DNA of 11,203 nt, taken from positions 1-11,203 of the forward strand of contig PWJP01000136.1 in assembly GCA_003559985.1 (NCBI GenBank), given 5' to 3'. Below are positions 1-6,773 of this stretch, one piece after another. The DNA is from Saprospirales bacterium. GTDB taxonomy: Bacteria; Bacteroidota; Bacteroidia; Chitinophagales; Saprospiraceae. The first letter of the stretch is position 1. The number at the start of each line of letters is the position of its first letter. The translations under genes were made by a program, and so were the position numbers. The notes beneath the pieces were generated by a model that was given only the letters and a program-made list of their open reading frames with translations, was not told the origin of the DNA and ran no database searches.

Positions 1-228
1 CCTCAGAGCCACTTTTGGTCTGTTTGAGCCTGGTATTCGTCTTATCCTGTTCAATCTACCAACCTGGGTTTACATCGTACTGGTCATTTGATTGTTATTG
101 CTGACCTTGGGATGCAAATGGGTATCCTGAAAAACACATCGAACTTGCGGATAAAATGGCCATCAACCATCGGCCATCAGCCAATAACCCATCAGCAGAC
201 TCACCAATTCACAACTGTAACAACCTAC
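1..228. other. Gene-poor segment at left edge
   Basis: No complete gene is supported here. One plus-strand frame is open from base 2 to a TGA at 89-91. It encodes 29 mostly hydrophobic residues ending LPTWVYIVLVI, which could be the tail of a membrane protein beginning left of the window. I do not recognise the family, and an open stretch this short can arise by chance. The rest lies downstream of the stop of the minus-strand PLP enzyme and contains the heptamer array at 159-194. No convincing intrinsic terminator for that gene was seen. Confidence 0.4.
159..194. repeat. Degenerate tandem heptamer array (GCCATCA type)
   Basis: Five consecutive units read GCCATCA, ACCATCG, GCCATCA, GCCAATA and ACCCATCA, the last with one extra base. 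The 11-mer GGCCATCAGCC inside it (172-182) recurs as its exact reverse complement at 1644-1654, on the other side of the neighbouring gene. The role is unknown. A decayed microsatellite or a fragment of a dispersed intergenic repeat are both possible. Confidence 0.55.
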
Positions 229-1581
229 CTACGCTTTCGCGATTTTATTTACTGCCTCGACGAGCCGGTCCATGTCGGCTGTGCTGTGATAAATATTGGG
301 GCTAATGCGCACGCCGTCCAATCCTCCCCAAACGGGAGCTACGTTGTAGATTTTATATTGGTCGAAGAGCATGTGTCCCACTACCTCTGATGGCATGTCG
401 TGGATGCAAAACATGCCCAGGGCGCAACTGTATTGCGGTTTCAGGGAGGTTTTGATTTGTACTTTTTTGATCTCAGAGAGTCGTTCGAGGGCGTAGTTTT
501 TGAGGTAGTGTAGTCGCTGTCGTTTGTTTTCCTCACCGATGAGGTTATAAAGGTCGATGGCGGTGTGGAGTGCGAGGTCTTTCGGGGTGTTGTGGATTCC
601 AAAATTCTCGTACTTTCGGATGTCGTCTGACTTTGGGTCAGAGGCGCCAAAAAGTGGTTTGGTTCTGCCGATCCAGTCTTTTCTCACGCTGAGGACCCCT
701 GTTCCCACCGGCCCTGAAATCCACTTGTGCAGGCTGGCTCCCCAGTAGTGGTATGCTGCTTTTTCCAGATTGACAGGAAGCTGGCCGGGAATGTGTGCTC
801 CATCGACAAGCAGAGCTATATCATCGTCACCAATTTTGTCCCTGAGTTTCTCAACCGGTACTATTTGCCCGTTCCAATTGAACATCTCCATGACCTGGAT
901 GACCCGGGTTTTTCCGGTAATGGCCTCGAGGTACGGTTGTATCAATTTATCGTCGTCTTCAGAAGGCAATGGCACATCCACCCATTTCAACTTGACCCCA
1001 TCGTAGATTTCCCGTTGTTTCCACGCATAAACCAAAGTCGGATAATCCTGCTTGCTGAGAATGACTTCGTCCCCTGCAGAAAGCGGAATGCCGAAAATGG
1101 CGGTCTCCATGGCTGAGGAGGTATTGCGCTGGATAGAAACCTCCTCGGGGTTTGTACGCAACAGCACAGCGAGTTTTTCTCTCAACTTTTCCCTGTGTGT
1201 ATTAAAACCCTCAAAAAACCAGTATCCGGGAAGTTCATTGCAAAGGCGGGTGTAAGCCTCTTGAGCCCGGATAACCGGAATGGGCATGGTGTTAATGCTG
1301 CCGTGATTGAGGTTTAAAAAGGGACCCTCGGGCTCGTAAATCGACTTGGCGATCAAACTCCAGAATTCCTCGTCCCTTGCGAGTTGGGCCGGATCGGTCC
1401 CGCCTGCTTCACTGCAAACCTGTTCCAACCTCCGCCAGGTGTCGGACTCCCTGATGTTTTCTTCGATGGCAACTACTCTGGATTCAATGCTGTCACCCGG
1501 TAGTTTGCTCAAATTGCGAGAATATATTTTAGAGATTTCCACGGCAGCAAATATCTTAAATATATTGCGATTTTTTATCAA
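229..1581 (-). CDS. Aminotransferase class V family PLP enzyme (isopenicillin N epimerase-like)
   Basis: A PLP-dependent fold-type I enzyme of 450 codons, related to the cysteine desulfurase / isopenicillin N epimerase group; the substrate is unknown. Visible landmarks are LNLNHGSIN near residues 89-97, QRNTSSAMET at 151-160 (phosphate-binding loop), LLVDGAH at 257-263 with Asp260 expected to contact the pyridine nitrogen, and GASLHKW at 281-287 with Lys286 as the Schiff-base lysine. GVRISPN near 423-429 has Arg425 as the likely carboxylate-binding residue. The longest frame starts with TTG (1579-1581); GTG at 1540-1542 (residue 14) or TTG at 1510-1512 (residue 24) are alternatives. Relatives of this type often begin with a twin-arginine signal, and none is visible here, so the protein may be cytoplasmic or its N-terminus altered. 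It stands alone on the minus strand, divergent from acetoacetyl-CoA synthetase. The family is confident; the reaction is not. Confidence 0.9.
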   Translation of the reverse strand: MIKNRNIFKIFAAVEISKIYSRNLSKLPGDSIESRVVAIEENIRESDTWRRLEQVCSEAGGTDPAQLARDEEFWSLIAKSIYEPEGPFLNLNHGSINTMPIPVIRAQEAYTRLCNELPGYWFFEGFNTHREKLREKLAVLLRTNPEEVSIQRNTSSAMETAIFGIPLSAGDEVILSKQDYPTLVYAWKQREIYDGVKLKWVDVPLPSEDDDKLIQPYLEAITGKTRVIQVMEMFNWNGQIVPVEKLRDKIGDDDIALLVDGAHIPGQLPVNLEKAAYHYWGASLHKWISGPVGTGVLSVRKDWIGRTKPLFGASDPKSDDIRKYENFGIHNTPKDLALHTAIDLYNLIGEENKRQRLHYLKNYALERLSEIKKVQIKTSLKPQYSCALGMFCIHDMPSEVVGHMLFDQYKIYNVAPVWGGLDGVRISPNIYHSTADMDRLVEAVNKIAKA

Positions 1582-1643
1582 TTATAGATGACTTGTAATG
1601 ACTTTTTGCAGACACGGGAGGTTTCAGACGATAGTGGAAGATA

Positions 1644-1654
1644 GGCTGATGGCC
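1644..1654. repeat. Inverted copy of the 172-182 11-mer
   Basis: GGCTGATGGCC here is the exact reverse complement of GGCCATCAGCC at 172-182, so the PLP-enzyme gene is bracketed by this short inverted repeat. It lies in the divergent spacer between that gene and acetoacetyl-CoA synthetase. It may be a remnant of the same dispersed heptamer family, or chance. Confidence 0.4.
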
Positions 1655-1690
1655 TTCAATACATCCAGGTATCTTCAAGGACTACTCCGG

Positions 1691-1720
1691 TTGCGATGCT
1701 TCGAAAATTGATTATCTTAG
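1691..1720 (+). promoter_or_regulatory. Putative Bacteroidota-type promoter for acetoacetyl-CoA synthetase
   Basis: TTG at 1691-1693 is followed after 19 bases by TATCTTAG at 1713-1720. This has one mismatch to the Bacteroidota -7 box TAnnTTTG and good spacing from the -33 TTG. Transcription would begin around 1727, giving a leader of about 15 bases. The call is by motif only. Confidence 0.4.
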
Positions 1721-1741
1721 CCATTCAGAAAAAATGCTGGC

Positions 1742-3715
1742 ATGAAAAAACAGGGTGAATCGGTATGGAGGCCATCGAAAGAGTTGCTCAGTGAATGCAA
1801 CCTGACGAAATACGCCTCCTGGTTGAAGGAAAAAGGATTTTTGAAAGAGAAAATTTCTGACTACGAAGCGTTGTGGCAGTGGTCGGTGGACCATCCTGCT
1901 GCATTTTGGAGGAGCATTGCGGTTTACTATGGGGTTGTGGATGATTTTGATGAAAAAAAGGTAATGTCGGGAATGGAAATGCCTGGCTGTCGTTGGTTTG
2001 AAGGGATGGAGGTGAATTATGGCGGGGAGCTTTTCAAAAGGGGAAAGTCTGACCATCCGGCGATAATCTCCATGAGTGAAAAAAGGCCACTTCGCGAGAT
2101 TAGCTGGACGGAACTGGGGGGACAGGTGGCAGGTCTGCGCCAGTTTTTGTTGGATTCTGGTGTTGAGCGGGGAGACAGGGTAGTAGCCTACATTGCCAAC
2201 ATTGAAGAAGCCACGGCCTCATTTTTGGCTTGCGCATCCATTGGCGCCATTTGGTCGAGTTGTTCTCCAGATTTTGGGGTGGAAAGTGTGCTTGAGCGCT
2301 TTCAGCAAATAGAACCCAAAGTACTTATCGCCACTGACGGGTATTCCTACAATGGCAAGGACCACGATCGGCTGGAAAGGGTGGCCCACATTGCTTCAGG
2401 ACTGCCCGATCTGGAGAAAGTTATTCTGGTTCCCTTTTACAATGGAGAAAAACGGGATCACCAGATTGAAAATGCGGTTTGGTGGAATGATATTCCCGTC
2501 ATGGACGAGGAACCCCAATTCGACCTCCTTCCTTTCGACCACCCGGTGTGGGTGCTTTACTCTTCCGGTACGACCGGAGCCCCTAAAGCCATCACGCATT
2601 CCCACGGCGGAGTGTTGATGGAGCACCTAAAGTACATTCACCTGCAAAATGACGTGCGAAAAGGGGAGCGCTTTTTCTGGTTTTCCACCACAGGCTGGAT
2701 GATGTGGAATTTCGTTCAAGCTGCCTTTTTGGGTGGTGCTTCTATAGTGCTTTACGACGGCAGTCCCGCTTTCCCCGACCTCAATGCCATGTGGAAGTTC
2801 ATTCAGGATGCCAGGATTAATCACTTTGGCACCAGTGCCCCGTTTTTAGTCGCCAGCATGAAAAATGAACTCCACCCCGAACGGGATTATGAACTGGGTC
2901 ACTTGAGAAGTATTGGTTCCACAGGGTCTCCACTTCCCCCGGAGGCATTTGAGTGGGTCTATAAAAAGGTGAAAAAGGATGTGTGGTTGTGCTCTATGAG
3001 CGGTGGAACGGATGTGTGTACTGCATTTGTCGGAAGTACGCCCTGGAAGGAAGTGCATATCGGTGACATCCAATGCAGGGCGTTGGGTTGTAGCCTGCAC
3101 GCATACAGCGAAAGTGGCCGGCCAGTGACAAACGAGGTGGGCGAAATGGTCATCACCAAACCAATGCCTTCCATGCCGGTGTTTTTCTGGAATGACAGGG
3201 AAAACAAACGGTACAAATCGAGCTACTTTGAGCACTTCCCCGGCATCTGGAGGCACGGAGACTGGGTGCTGGTCAGGGATAGTGGTTCTCTGGTCATTCT
3301 CGGCAGATCGGATGCGACGCTGAACCGCCAGGGGGTTCGAATTGGCACGGCGGAAATATACCGGGCCATTGACAAAGTCTCCGAAGTGAGGGACAGCCTG
3401 ATAGTCAACATCGAAATGCCCAATGGAGACCACTACATGCCGCTTTTTGTGGTAATGAATGATGGGGAGGAGCTAACCGAAGAACTAATAAGCAGGATCA
3501 AGAAAACCCTGCGGTCGGTTTACAGTCCCCGCCATGTGCCCGACGAGATTTTGGAATGCCCGGATCTGCCTTACACCATCAGTGGCAAAAAGATGGAGGC
3601 CCCGGTAAAGCGAATACTTAGGGGAGAGCCGGCAGAAAAAGCGGTCAACTTCGGAGCGATGAGGAACCCGGATTCCATTGATTTTTTTGTAGAATTTGCG
3701 AAAAAGACGAGCTAA
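1742..3715 (+). CDS. Acetoacetyl-CoA synthetase (acetoacetate-CoA ligase)
   Basis: Adenylates acetoacetate with ATP and transfers it to CoA, giving acetoacetyl-CoA; cytoplasmic. The 657 residues match the family's usual length of about 650. The N-terminus carries the acetyl/acetoacetyl-CoA synthetase lead domain, with YEALWQWSVDHPAAFW at 41-56 and RWFEGMEVNYGGE at 84-96. The AMP-binding signature YSSGTTGAPKAITHS lies at 273-287, SMSGGTD at 418-424, HGDW at 505-508 and the GRSDATLNRQGVRIGTAEIY hinge at 521-540. TISGKKME at 612-619 supplies the catalytic lysine, probably Lys616. The WFSTTGWMMWN block (313-323) and PYTISGKKMEAPVK near the C-terminus favour acetoacetate over acetate as substrate. 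The ATG fits the family start. It overlaps the stop of a three-codon ORF (ATG CTG GCA TGA, 1734-1745). The hydrolase gene follows 120 bases downstream on the same strand and could be co-transcribed. Likely roles are use of acetoacetate from ketone bodies or leucine, or its supply to lipid or polyhydroxyalkanoate synthesis. Confidence 0.95.
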   Translation: MKKQGESVWRPSKELLSECNLTKYASWLKEKGFLKEKISDYEALWQWSVDHPAAFWRSIAVYYGVVDDFDEKKVMSGMEMPGCRWFEGMEVNYGGELFKRGKSDHPAIISMSEKRPLREISWTELGGQVAGLRQFLLDSGVERGDRVVAYIANIEEATASFLACASIGAIWSSCSPDFGVESVLERFQQIEPKVLIATDGYSYNGKDHDRLERVAHIASGLPDLEKVILVPFYNGEKRDHQIENAVWWNDIPVMDEEPQFDLLPFDHPVWVLYSSGTTGAPKAITHSHGGVLMEHLKYIHLQNDVRKGERFFWFSTTGWMMWNFVQAAFLGGASIVLYDGSPAFPDLNAMWKFIQDARINHFGTSAPFLVASMKNELHPERDYELGHLRSIGSTGSPLPPEAFEWVYKKVKKDVWLCSMSGGTDVCTAFVGSTPWKEVHIGDIQCRALGCSLHAYSESGRPVTNEVGEMVITKPMPSMPVFFWNDRENKRYKSSYFEHFPGIWRHGDWVLVRDSGSLVILGRSDATLNRQGVRIGTAEIYRAIDKVSEVRDSLIVNIEMPNGDHYMPLFVVMNDGEELTEELISRIKKTLRSVYSPRHVPDEILECPDLPYTISGKKMEAPVKRILRGEPAEKAVNFGAMRNPDSIDFFVEFAKKTS

Positions 3716-3835
3716 ACCATTGACTTGGACAACCTTTAAACAATTTTCCGGGCCGGACTCTTCTACAAAACAACCGGCAATGAACAGATAAGCTGGTAGT
3801 AAAAAAATACCTGACTTTTTGAAAATAACGATCAA

Positions 3836-4690
3836 ATGAAACTGAGTAAAATAGAGAGTGGATGGTTTAAACTGGACGGGGGAGCAATGTTTGGCGTGGT
3901 TCCCAAAACGCTTTGGAACAGAGTGAATCCCGCCGATGACAACAACATGTGCACCTGGACCATGCGCTGTCTTTTGATAGAGACTGGTGAGAGGAAAATT
4001 CTCGTGGATACCGGAATGGGCAACAAACAGGGAGAGAAGTTCAGGTCCCACTTTGAACCACATGGCCCCCATTCGCTGGACGGCTCGCTTAGAAAAAGGA
4101 ATTTAAATCCGGAGGATATTACGGATGTATTTTTGACCCACCTTCACTTTGATCATGTCGGAGGGGCTGTAATGTACAACGAGGACGGTGATTTGGTGCC
4201 CACTTTTCCCAATGCCACTTACTGGTCAAACAAGGACCACTACGACTGGGCTTATGATCCCAACGAGCGCGAGCGGGCTTCCTTCCTCAAGGAGAATTTT
4301 GTCCCTCTGATGGAGCATTCCAAACTCGAGTTTTTGGATTTGGACCGGGGAGATAAGTGGATAGATGGACTGGGCGTACACCGGGTACACGGTCATACAG
4401 AGGCCATGATGTTGCTCGAAATCGATCATCCTGCGCGCAAGTGTTACTACTGTGCGGATCTGATGCCCTCGGCTGCCCACATCAAAATGCCCTGGGTTTT
4501 GAGCTACGATATCCGCCCACTCAACACACTAAAGGAAAAAGACTACTTATTGAAAAAGGCTTTGGATGAGGATGCCATTCTGATTTTTGAACACGATCAC
4601 CAGGTGGAGTGCTGCAATCTTACCAAAGATAAGCGGGGTCGCATTGTGATGGACCAGGCGCTTAGTATCGATTCCGTATTTGGGGGTTGA
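3836..4690 (+). CDS. Metallo-beta-lactamase-fold hydrolase, substrate unknown
   Basis: A 284-residue dinuclear metal hydrolase of the lactonase/glyoxalase II-like MBL superfamily. The metal-binding set is complete: THLHFDHVGG at 101-110 gives His102, His104, Asp106 and His107; VHGHTEA at 184-190 gives His187; YCADLMP at 205-211 gives the bridging Asp208; FEHDH at 251-255 gives His253. DTGMGNK at 58-64 is the usual early MBL strand and turn. There is no signal peptide, so it should be cytoplasmic. I recall very similar proteins, sharing FKLDGGAMFGVVPK near residue 11 and NPADxNNMC near 31, as widespread in Bacteroidota and annotated only by fold. The ATG follows an A-rich stretch without a clear Shine-Dalgarno sequence. 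It converges on uppS with only 18 bases between the stop codons. Lactonase or thioesterase activity is possible; nothing in the sequence decides. Confidence 0.9.
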   Translation: MKLSKIESGWFKLDGGAMFGVVPKTLWNRVNPADDNNMCTWTMRCLLIETGERKILVDTGMGNKQGEKFRSHFEPHGPHSLDGSLRKRNLNPEDITDVFLTHLHFDHVGGAVMYNEDGDLVPTFPNATYWSNKDHYDWAYDPNERERASFLKENFVPLMEHSKLEFLDLDRGDKWIDGLGVHRVHGHTEAMMLLEIDHPARKCYYCADLMPSAAHIKMPWVLSYDIRPLNTLKEKDYLLKKALDEDAILIFEHDHQVECCNLTKDKRGRIVMDQALSIDSVFGG

Positions 4691-4708
4691 AATTTGTAAA
4701 TGGCTGCT

Positions 4709-5461
4709 CTAACCGCTGAGGGTCTTGAGTTGTTCCCCGGTGAGGCCGAATCGTCGCTCTCTGTTTTGAAACTCGACAATGGCTTTGAAGAAGTCCTCTT
4801 TTCTGAACTCCGGCCAGTATTTGGCACAGAAAGAGAGTTCGGCATAGGCGAGTTCCCAGAGCAAAAAGTTACTTATTCGCTTTTCGCCGGAGGTTCTTAT
4901 CATCAATTCCACATCGGGGAAATCGGCTGTACTCAAAAATGAACGGAAGGTATCTTCATTGATCTCTTTTGGTTCCAGTTCGCCTTTTTGGGCCAGTTCA
5001 GCGACTTTGGCAGTAGCGCGGGTGATGTCCCATTTTGCGCTGTAGTTCAGAGCGAGAATAACAGTCAGCCCCTTGTTTTCTGCAGTGGCTTTTTGGGCTT
5101 CTTCCAGTGCTTTTCGGGATTTGGATGGAAGCTTGGAAACATCGCCTATGGACAGCAATTTGACATTGTTTTCCACCAGAGATTTGATCTCTTTGCGGAT
5201 TGTCTGGACAAGGAGGGTCATTAGGGCATTAACTTCATAAGCAGGTCGCTTCCAGTTTTCAGTGCTGAAAGCATAGAGGGTGAGGTATTCAACCCCTATT
5301 TCACCGGCACCTTCGACCACTTCTCGCACTGATTGAACGCCATTTTGGTGACCGAAGACCCTTGGTTTTCCCATCAGGCTTGCCCATCTGCCGTTGCCAT
5401 CCATGATGACAGCCACATGGTGCGGCACTTTTTCTTTCTGTATTTGGTCCTTTGCACTCAT
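4709..5461 (-). CDS. uppS: Isoprenyl transferase (undecaprenyl diphosphate synthase)
   Basis: Condenses isopentenyl diphosphate onto farnesyl diphosphate in cis to build the C55 lipid carrier for peptidoglycan and surface glycans; a cytosolic enzyme acting at the membrane face. The 250 residues match the family length. HVAVIMDGNGRW at 15-26 contains catalytic Asp21 and the substrate-binding NGRW. FSTENWKRP lies at 65-73, and LMIRTSGEKRISNFLLWELA at 186-205 includes the Arg/Ser diphosphate-binding residues and the metal-binding Glu. The C-terminus carries the usual NRERRFG at 233-239. The ATG gives MSAKDQIQKEKVPHH, reasonable for the family. In many Bacteroidota, as I recall, uppS sits just upstream of bamA; here the gene is alone and tail-to-tail with the hydrolase. 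Its leader may be long: the nearest -7 match on this strand lies about 240 bases upstream of the ATG. Chain length (C55 or shorter) cannot be read from this view. Confidence 0.96.
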   Translation of the reverse strand: MSAKDQIQKEKVPHHVAVIMDGNGRWASLMGKPRVFGHQNGVQSVREVVEGAGEIGVEYLTLYAFSTENWKRPAYEVNALMTLLVQTIRKEIKSLVENNVKLLSIGDVSKLPSKSRKALEEAQKATAENKGLTVILALNYSAKWDITRATAKVAELAQKGELEPKEINEDTFRSFLSTADFPDVELMIRTSGEKRISNFLLWELAYAELSFCAKYWPEFRKEDFFKAIVEFQNRERRFGLTGEQLKTLSG

Positions 5462-5797
5462 CCTTTCTTCTTACTGAGCCGGATGGCTAAATTTTATTTT
5501 GCACAGTTGCTTGTCCGCATCTACTTTTGTTGAATACAGCATTTTGGCCCGTTTAACCAACGGTCGGGAACAAAGCGGTATTTTAATCCACCGGGAATCG
5601 GTGCTGCAAGTAACCGACTTTACACGTTTGCCCACACCAAACAGGCCATTTAAGCCCGAATAAAAACCAATATTTGCCGATTCAATTATGAATATGGTTC
5701 AAAAGTAAGGATTTTTTTTCACAGAGGGGTAAAGAGGACCTAATAATTAATCCAAATGGGCAATCAAATTCAGGATATTCATTACTGCGACAGGGAC
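5462..5797. other. Non-coding spacer upstream of uppS
   Basis: No gene is supported on either strand. On the minus strand TACTTTTG (5700-5707) matches the -7 box and could drive uppS. The identical octamer lies on the plus strand at 5522-5529 with no gene downstream in that direction. A weak five-pair inverted repeat (TCGGT 5598-5602, ACCGA 5613-5617) is also present. The right end runs into the tonB terminator. Confidence 0.5.
5700..5707 (-). promoter_or_regulatory. Putative -7 box for uppS
   Basis: Read on the minus strand this is TACTTTTG, an exact TAnnTTTG match. No good -33 TTG lies 19-21 bases upstream; the nearest is a TTTA 23 bases away. Transcription from here would give uppS a leader of roughly 230 bases. 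Confidence 0.3.
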
Positions 5798-5826
5798 AAA
5801 AAAAGAGGGTACCGAAAGATACCCTC
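5798..5826 (-). terminator. Intrinsic terminator of the gcvH-vanZ-tonB transcript
   Basis: On the minus strand a seven-pair stem GAGGGTA/TACCCTC (5826-5820 and 5811-5805) encloses an eight-base loop and is followed directly by seven T residues (5804-5798). It lies 45 bases past the tonB stop. This is a textbook Rho-independent terminator, and it ends the operon before uppS. Confidence 0.92.
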
Positions 5827-5871
5827 CTAATGATTCTAAGTATTTTATTAAAGTTTTGTAGCCCATGCCCG

Positions 5872-6771
5872 CTATTGCAGCGTAAATCTCACAGGTAAGT
5901 TAAATTGCACGCTAACGGCGCGTCCTCTTTGCCTTCCCGGTGTCCAGTTTTGATCCATGTCGTTCATCATTTCCACCACTCTGAGAGCTTCGCGGCCACA
6001 ACCACCACCAATATCCCGAACGATTTCAGGATCCTGGATAACTCCGTCGCTATCTACTACAAAGGAGATCACCACGGTACCTTCGATACTGTTCTCTCTG
6101 GCCACTGAAGGATAGCGGATGTTTCTATAGATAAACTCCAGCATTTTTTGATCTGCACAGGCTTGTTTTTCTTCATTGGTGCCATCGATGTCCTCACAGC
6201 CGGGGAATCTGGGCATTTGTTCAACCACCTGGAAGATTTCCTCTACTTCCGGCTCTTCGGGAGGCGGAGGTGGGGGTGGAGGTCCCTCATCTTCGGGCTC
6301 GGGCTCGATAAACGTATCTTCATCCACGGACATATCGAGGAATTCCGGGGGGTCTTCGTCAATTAGATCTTCTTCCGGCACCTCTTCAATTACAGGAGGG
6401 GGTGGCGGCGGTGGAGGCGGCGGTGGTTCTGCCGTTGTGGGAGGTTCGATTTCGATTTCATCATCAAAATCCAGTGCGTCTTCCGGGATTACCACGGGAG
6501 GTTCGTACTGGGTCCAATTGAGTGTAAAAATCACCAGAACCAGCGACACGACCAGACCTACGCGGAGCATAAGGCCCGATTTTTCGAAGATATTCAGCGA
6601 GGGGTATTTGTTTCTCGCACTAATTTTTTCTGTTTCATGAGGTTGGACTTCTCCACTGATCAACTTATCGGACCTTTTTTTCATCCAGAACCTGTACAGA
6701 AACACGAGGGCTGCAATCAGGACGAAGATGCCGACTAATGACCAAACCAATGCGGTGGTACTGAGTTCCAT
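5872..6771 (-). CDS. tonB: TonB family energy transducer with an extra N-terminal helix
   Basis: Couples the inner-membrane proton gradient (through ExbB/ExbD, not seen in this window) to TonB-dependent outer-membrane transporters. The 299 residues carry two hydrophobic segments, about 7-29 and 68-86. They are joined by a basic 38-residue linker starting MKKRSDK, so the second helix would have the normal TonB topology with the linker in the cytoplasm and the first would enter from the periplasm. The periplasmic spacer has runs of 11 prolines (116-126) and 8 prolines (164-171). It contains 34 Asp/Glu and no Lys/Arg between Arg70 and Arg188. The C-terminal TonB domain covers about 208-299, with YRNIRYPSVARENSIEGTVV (215-234), FVVDSDGVIQDPEI (237-250) and a final PVRFTLQ. 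Cys192 and Cys205 flank a short insert and could form a disulfide. The ATG starts two bases after the vanZ stop, so the genes are co-transcribed and probably translationally coupled. Most Bacteroidota TonB proteins I recall have only the second helix. Confidence 0.9.
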   Translation of the reverse strand: MELSTTALVWSLVGIFVLIAALVFLYRFWMKKRSDKLISGEVQPHETEKISARNKYPSLNIFEKSGLMLRVGLVVSLVLVIFTLNWTQYEPPVVIPEDALDFDDEIEIEPPTTAEPPPPPPPPPPPVIEEVPEEDLIDEDPPEFLDMSVDEDTFIEPEPEDEGPPPPPPPPEEPEVEEIFQVVEQMPRFPGCEDIDGTNEEKQACADQKMLEFIYRNIRYPSVARENSIEGTVVISFVVDSDGVIQDPEIVRDIGGGCGREALRVVEMMNDMDQNWTPGRQRGRAVSVQFNLPVRFTLQ

Positions 6772-6773
6772 AA

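Noticed and set aside
88..390. Plus-strand open frame of 100 codons from a TTG
   Set aside because: Its second half is antisense to the conserved C-terminus of the PLP enzyme, the translation has no recognisable pattern, and it runs through the heptamer array.
3752..3778. GCCGG/CCGGC inverted repeat after acetoacetyl-CoA synthetase as a terminator
   Set aside because: Only five pairs around a 17-base loop and no T-run follows.
6176..6640. Plus-strand frame rich in Gly and Ser, antisense to tonB
   Set aside because: The glycine/serine bias is the mirror of the proline and Glu/Asp codons of TonB; the tonB frame has a conserved domain, operon spacing and a terminator.
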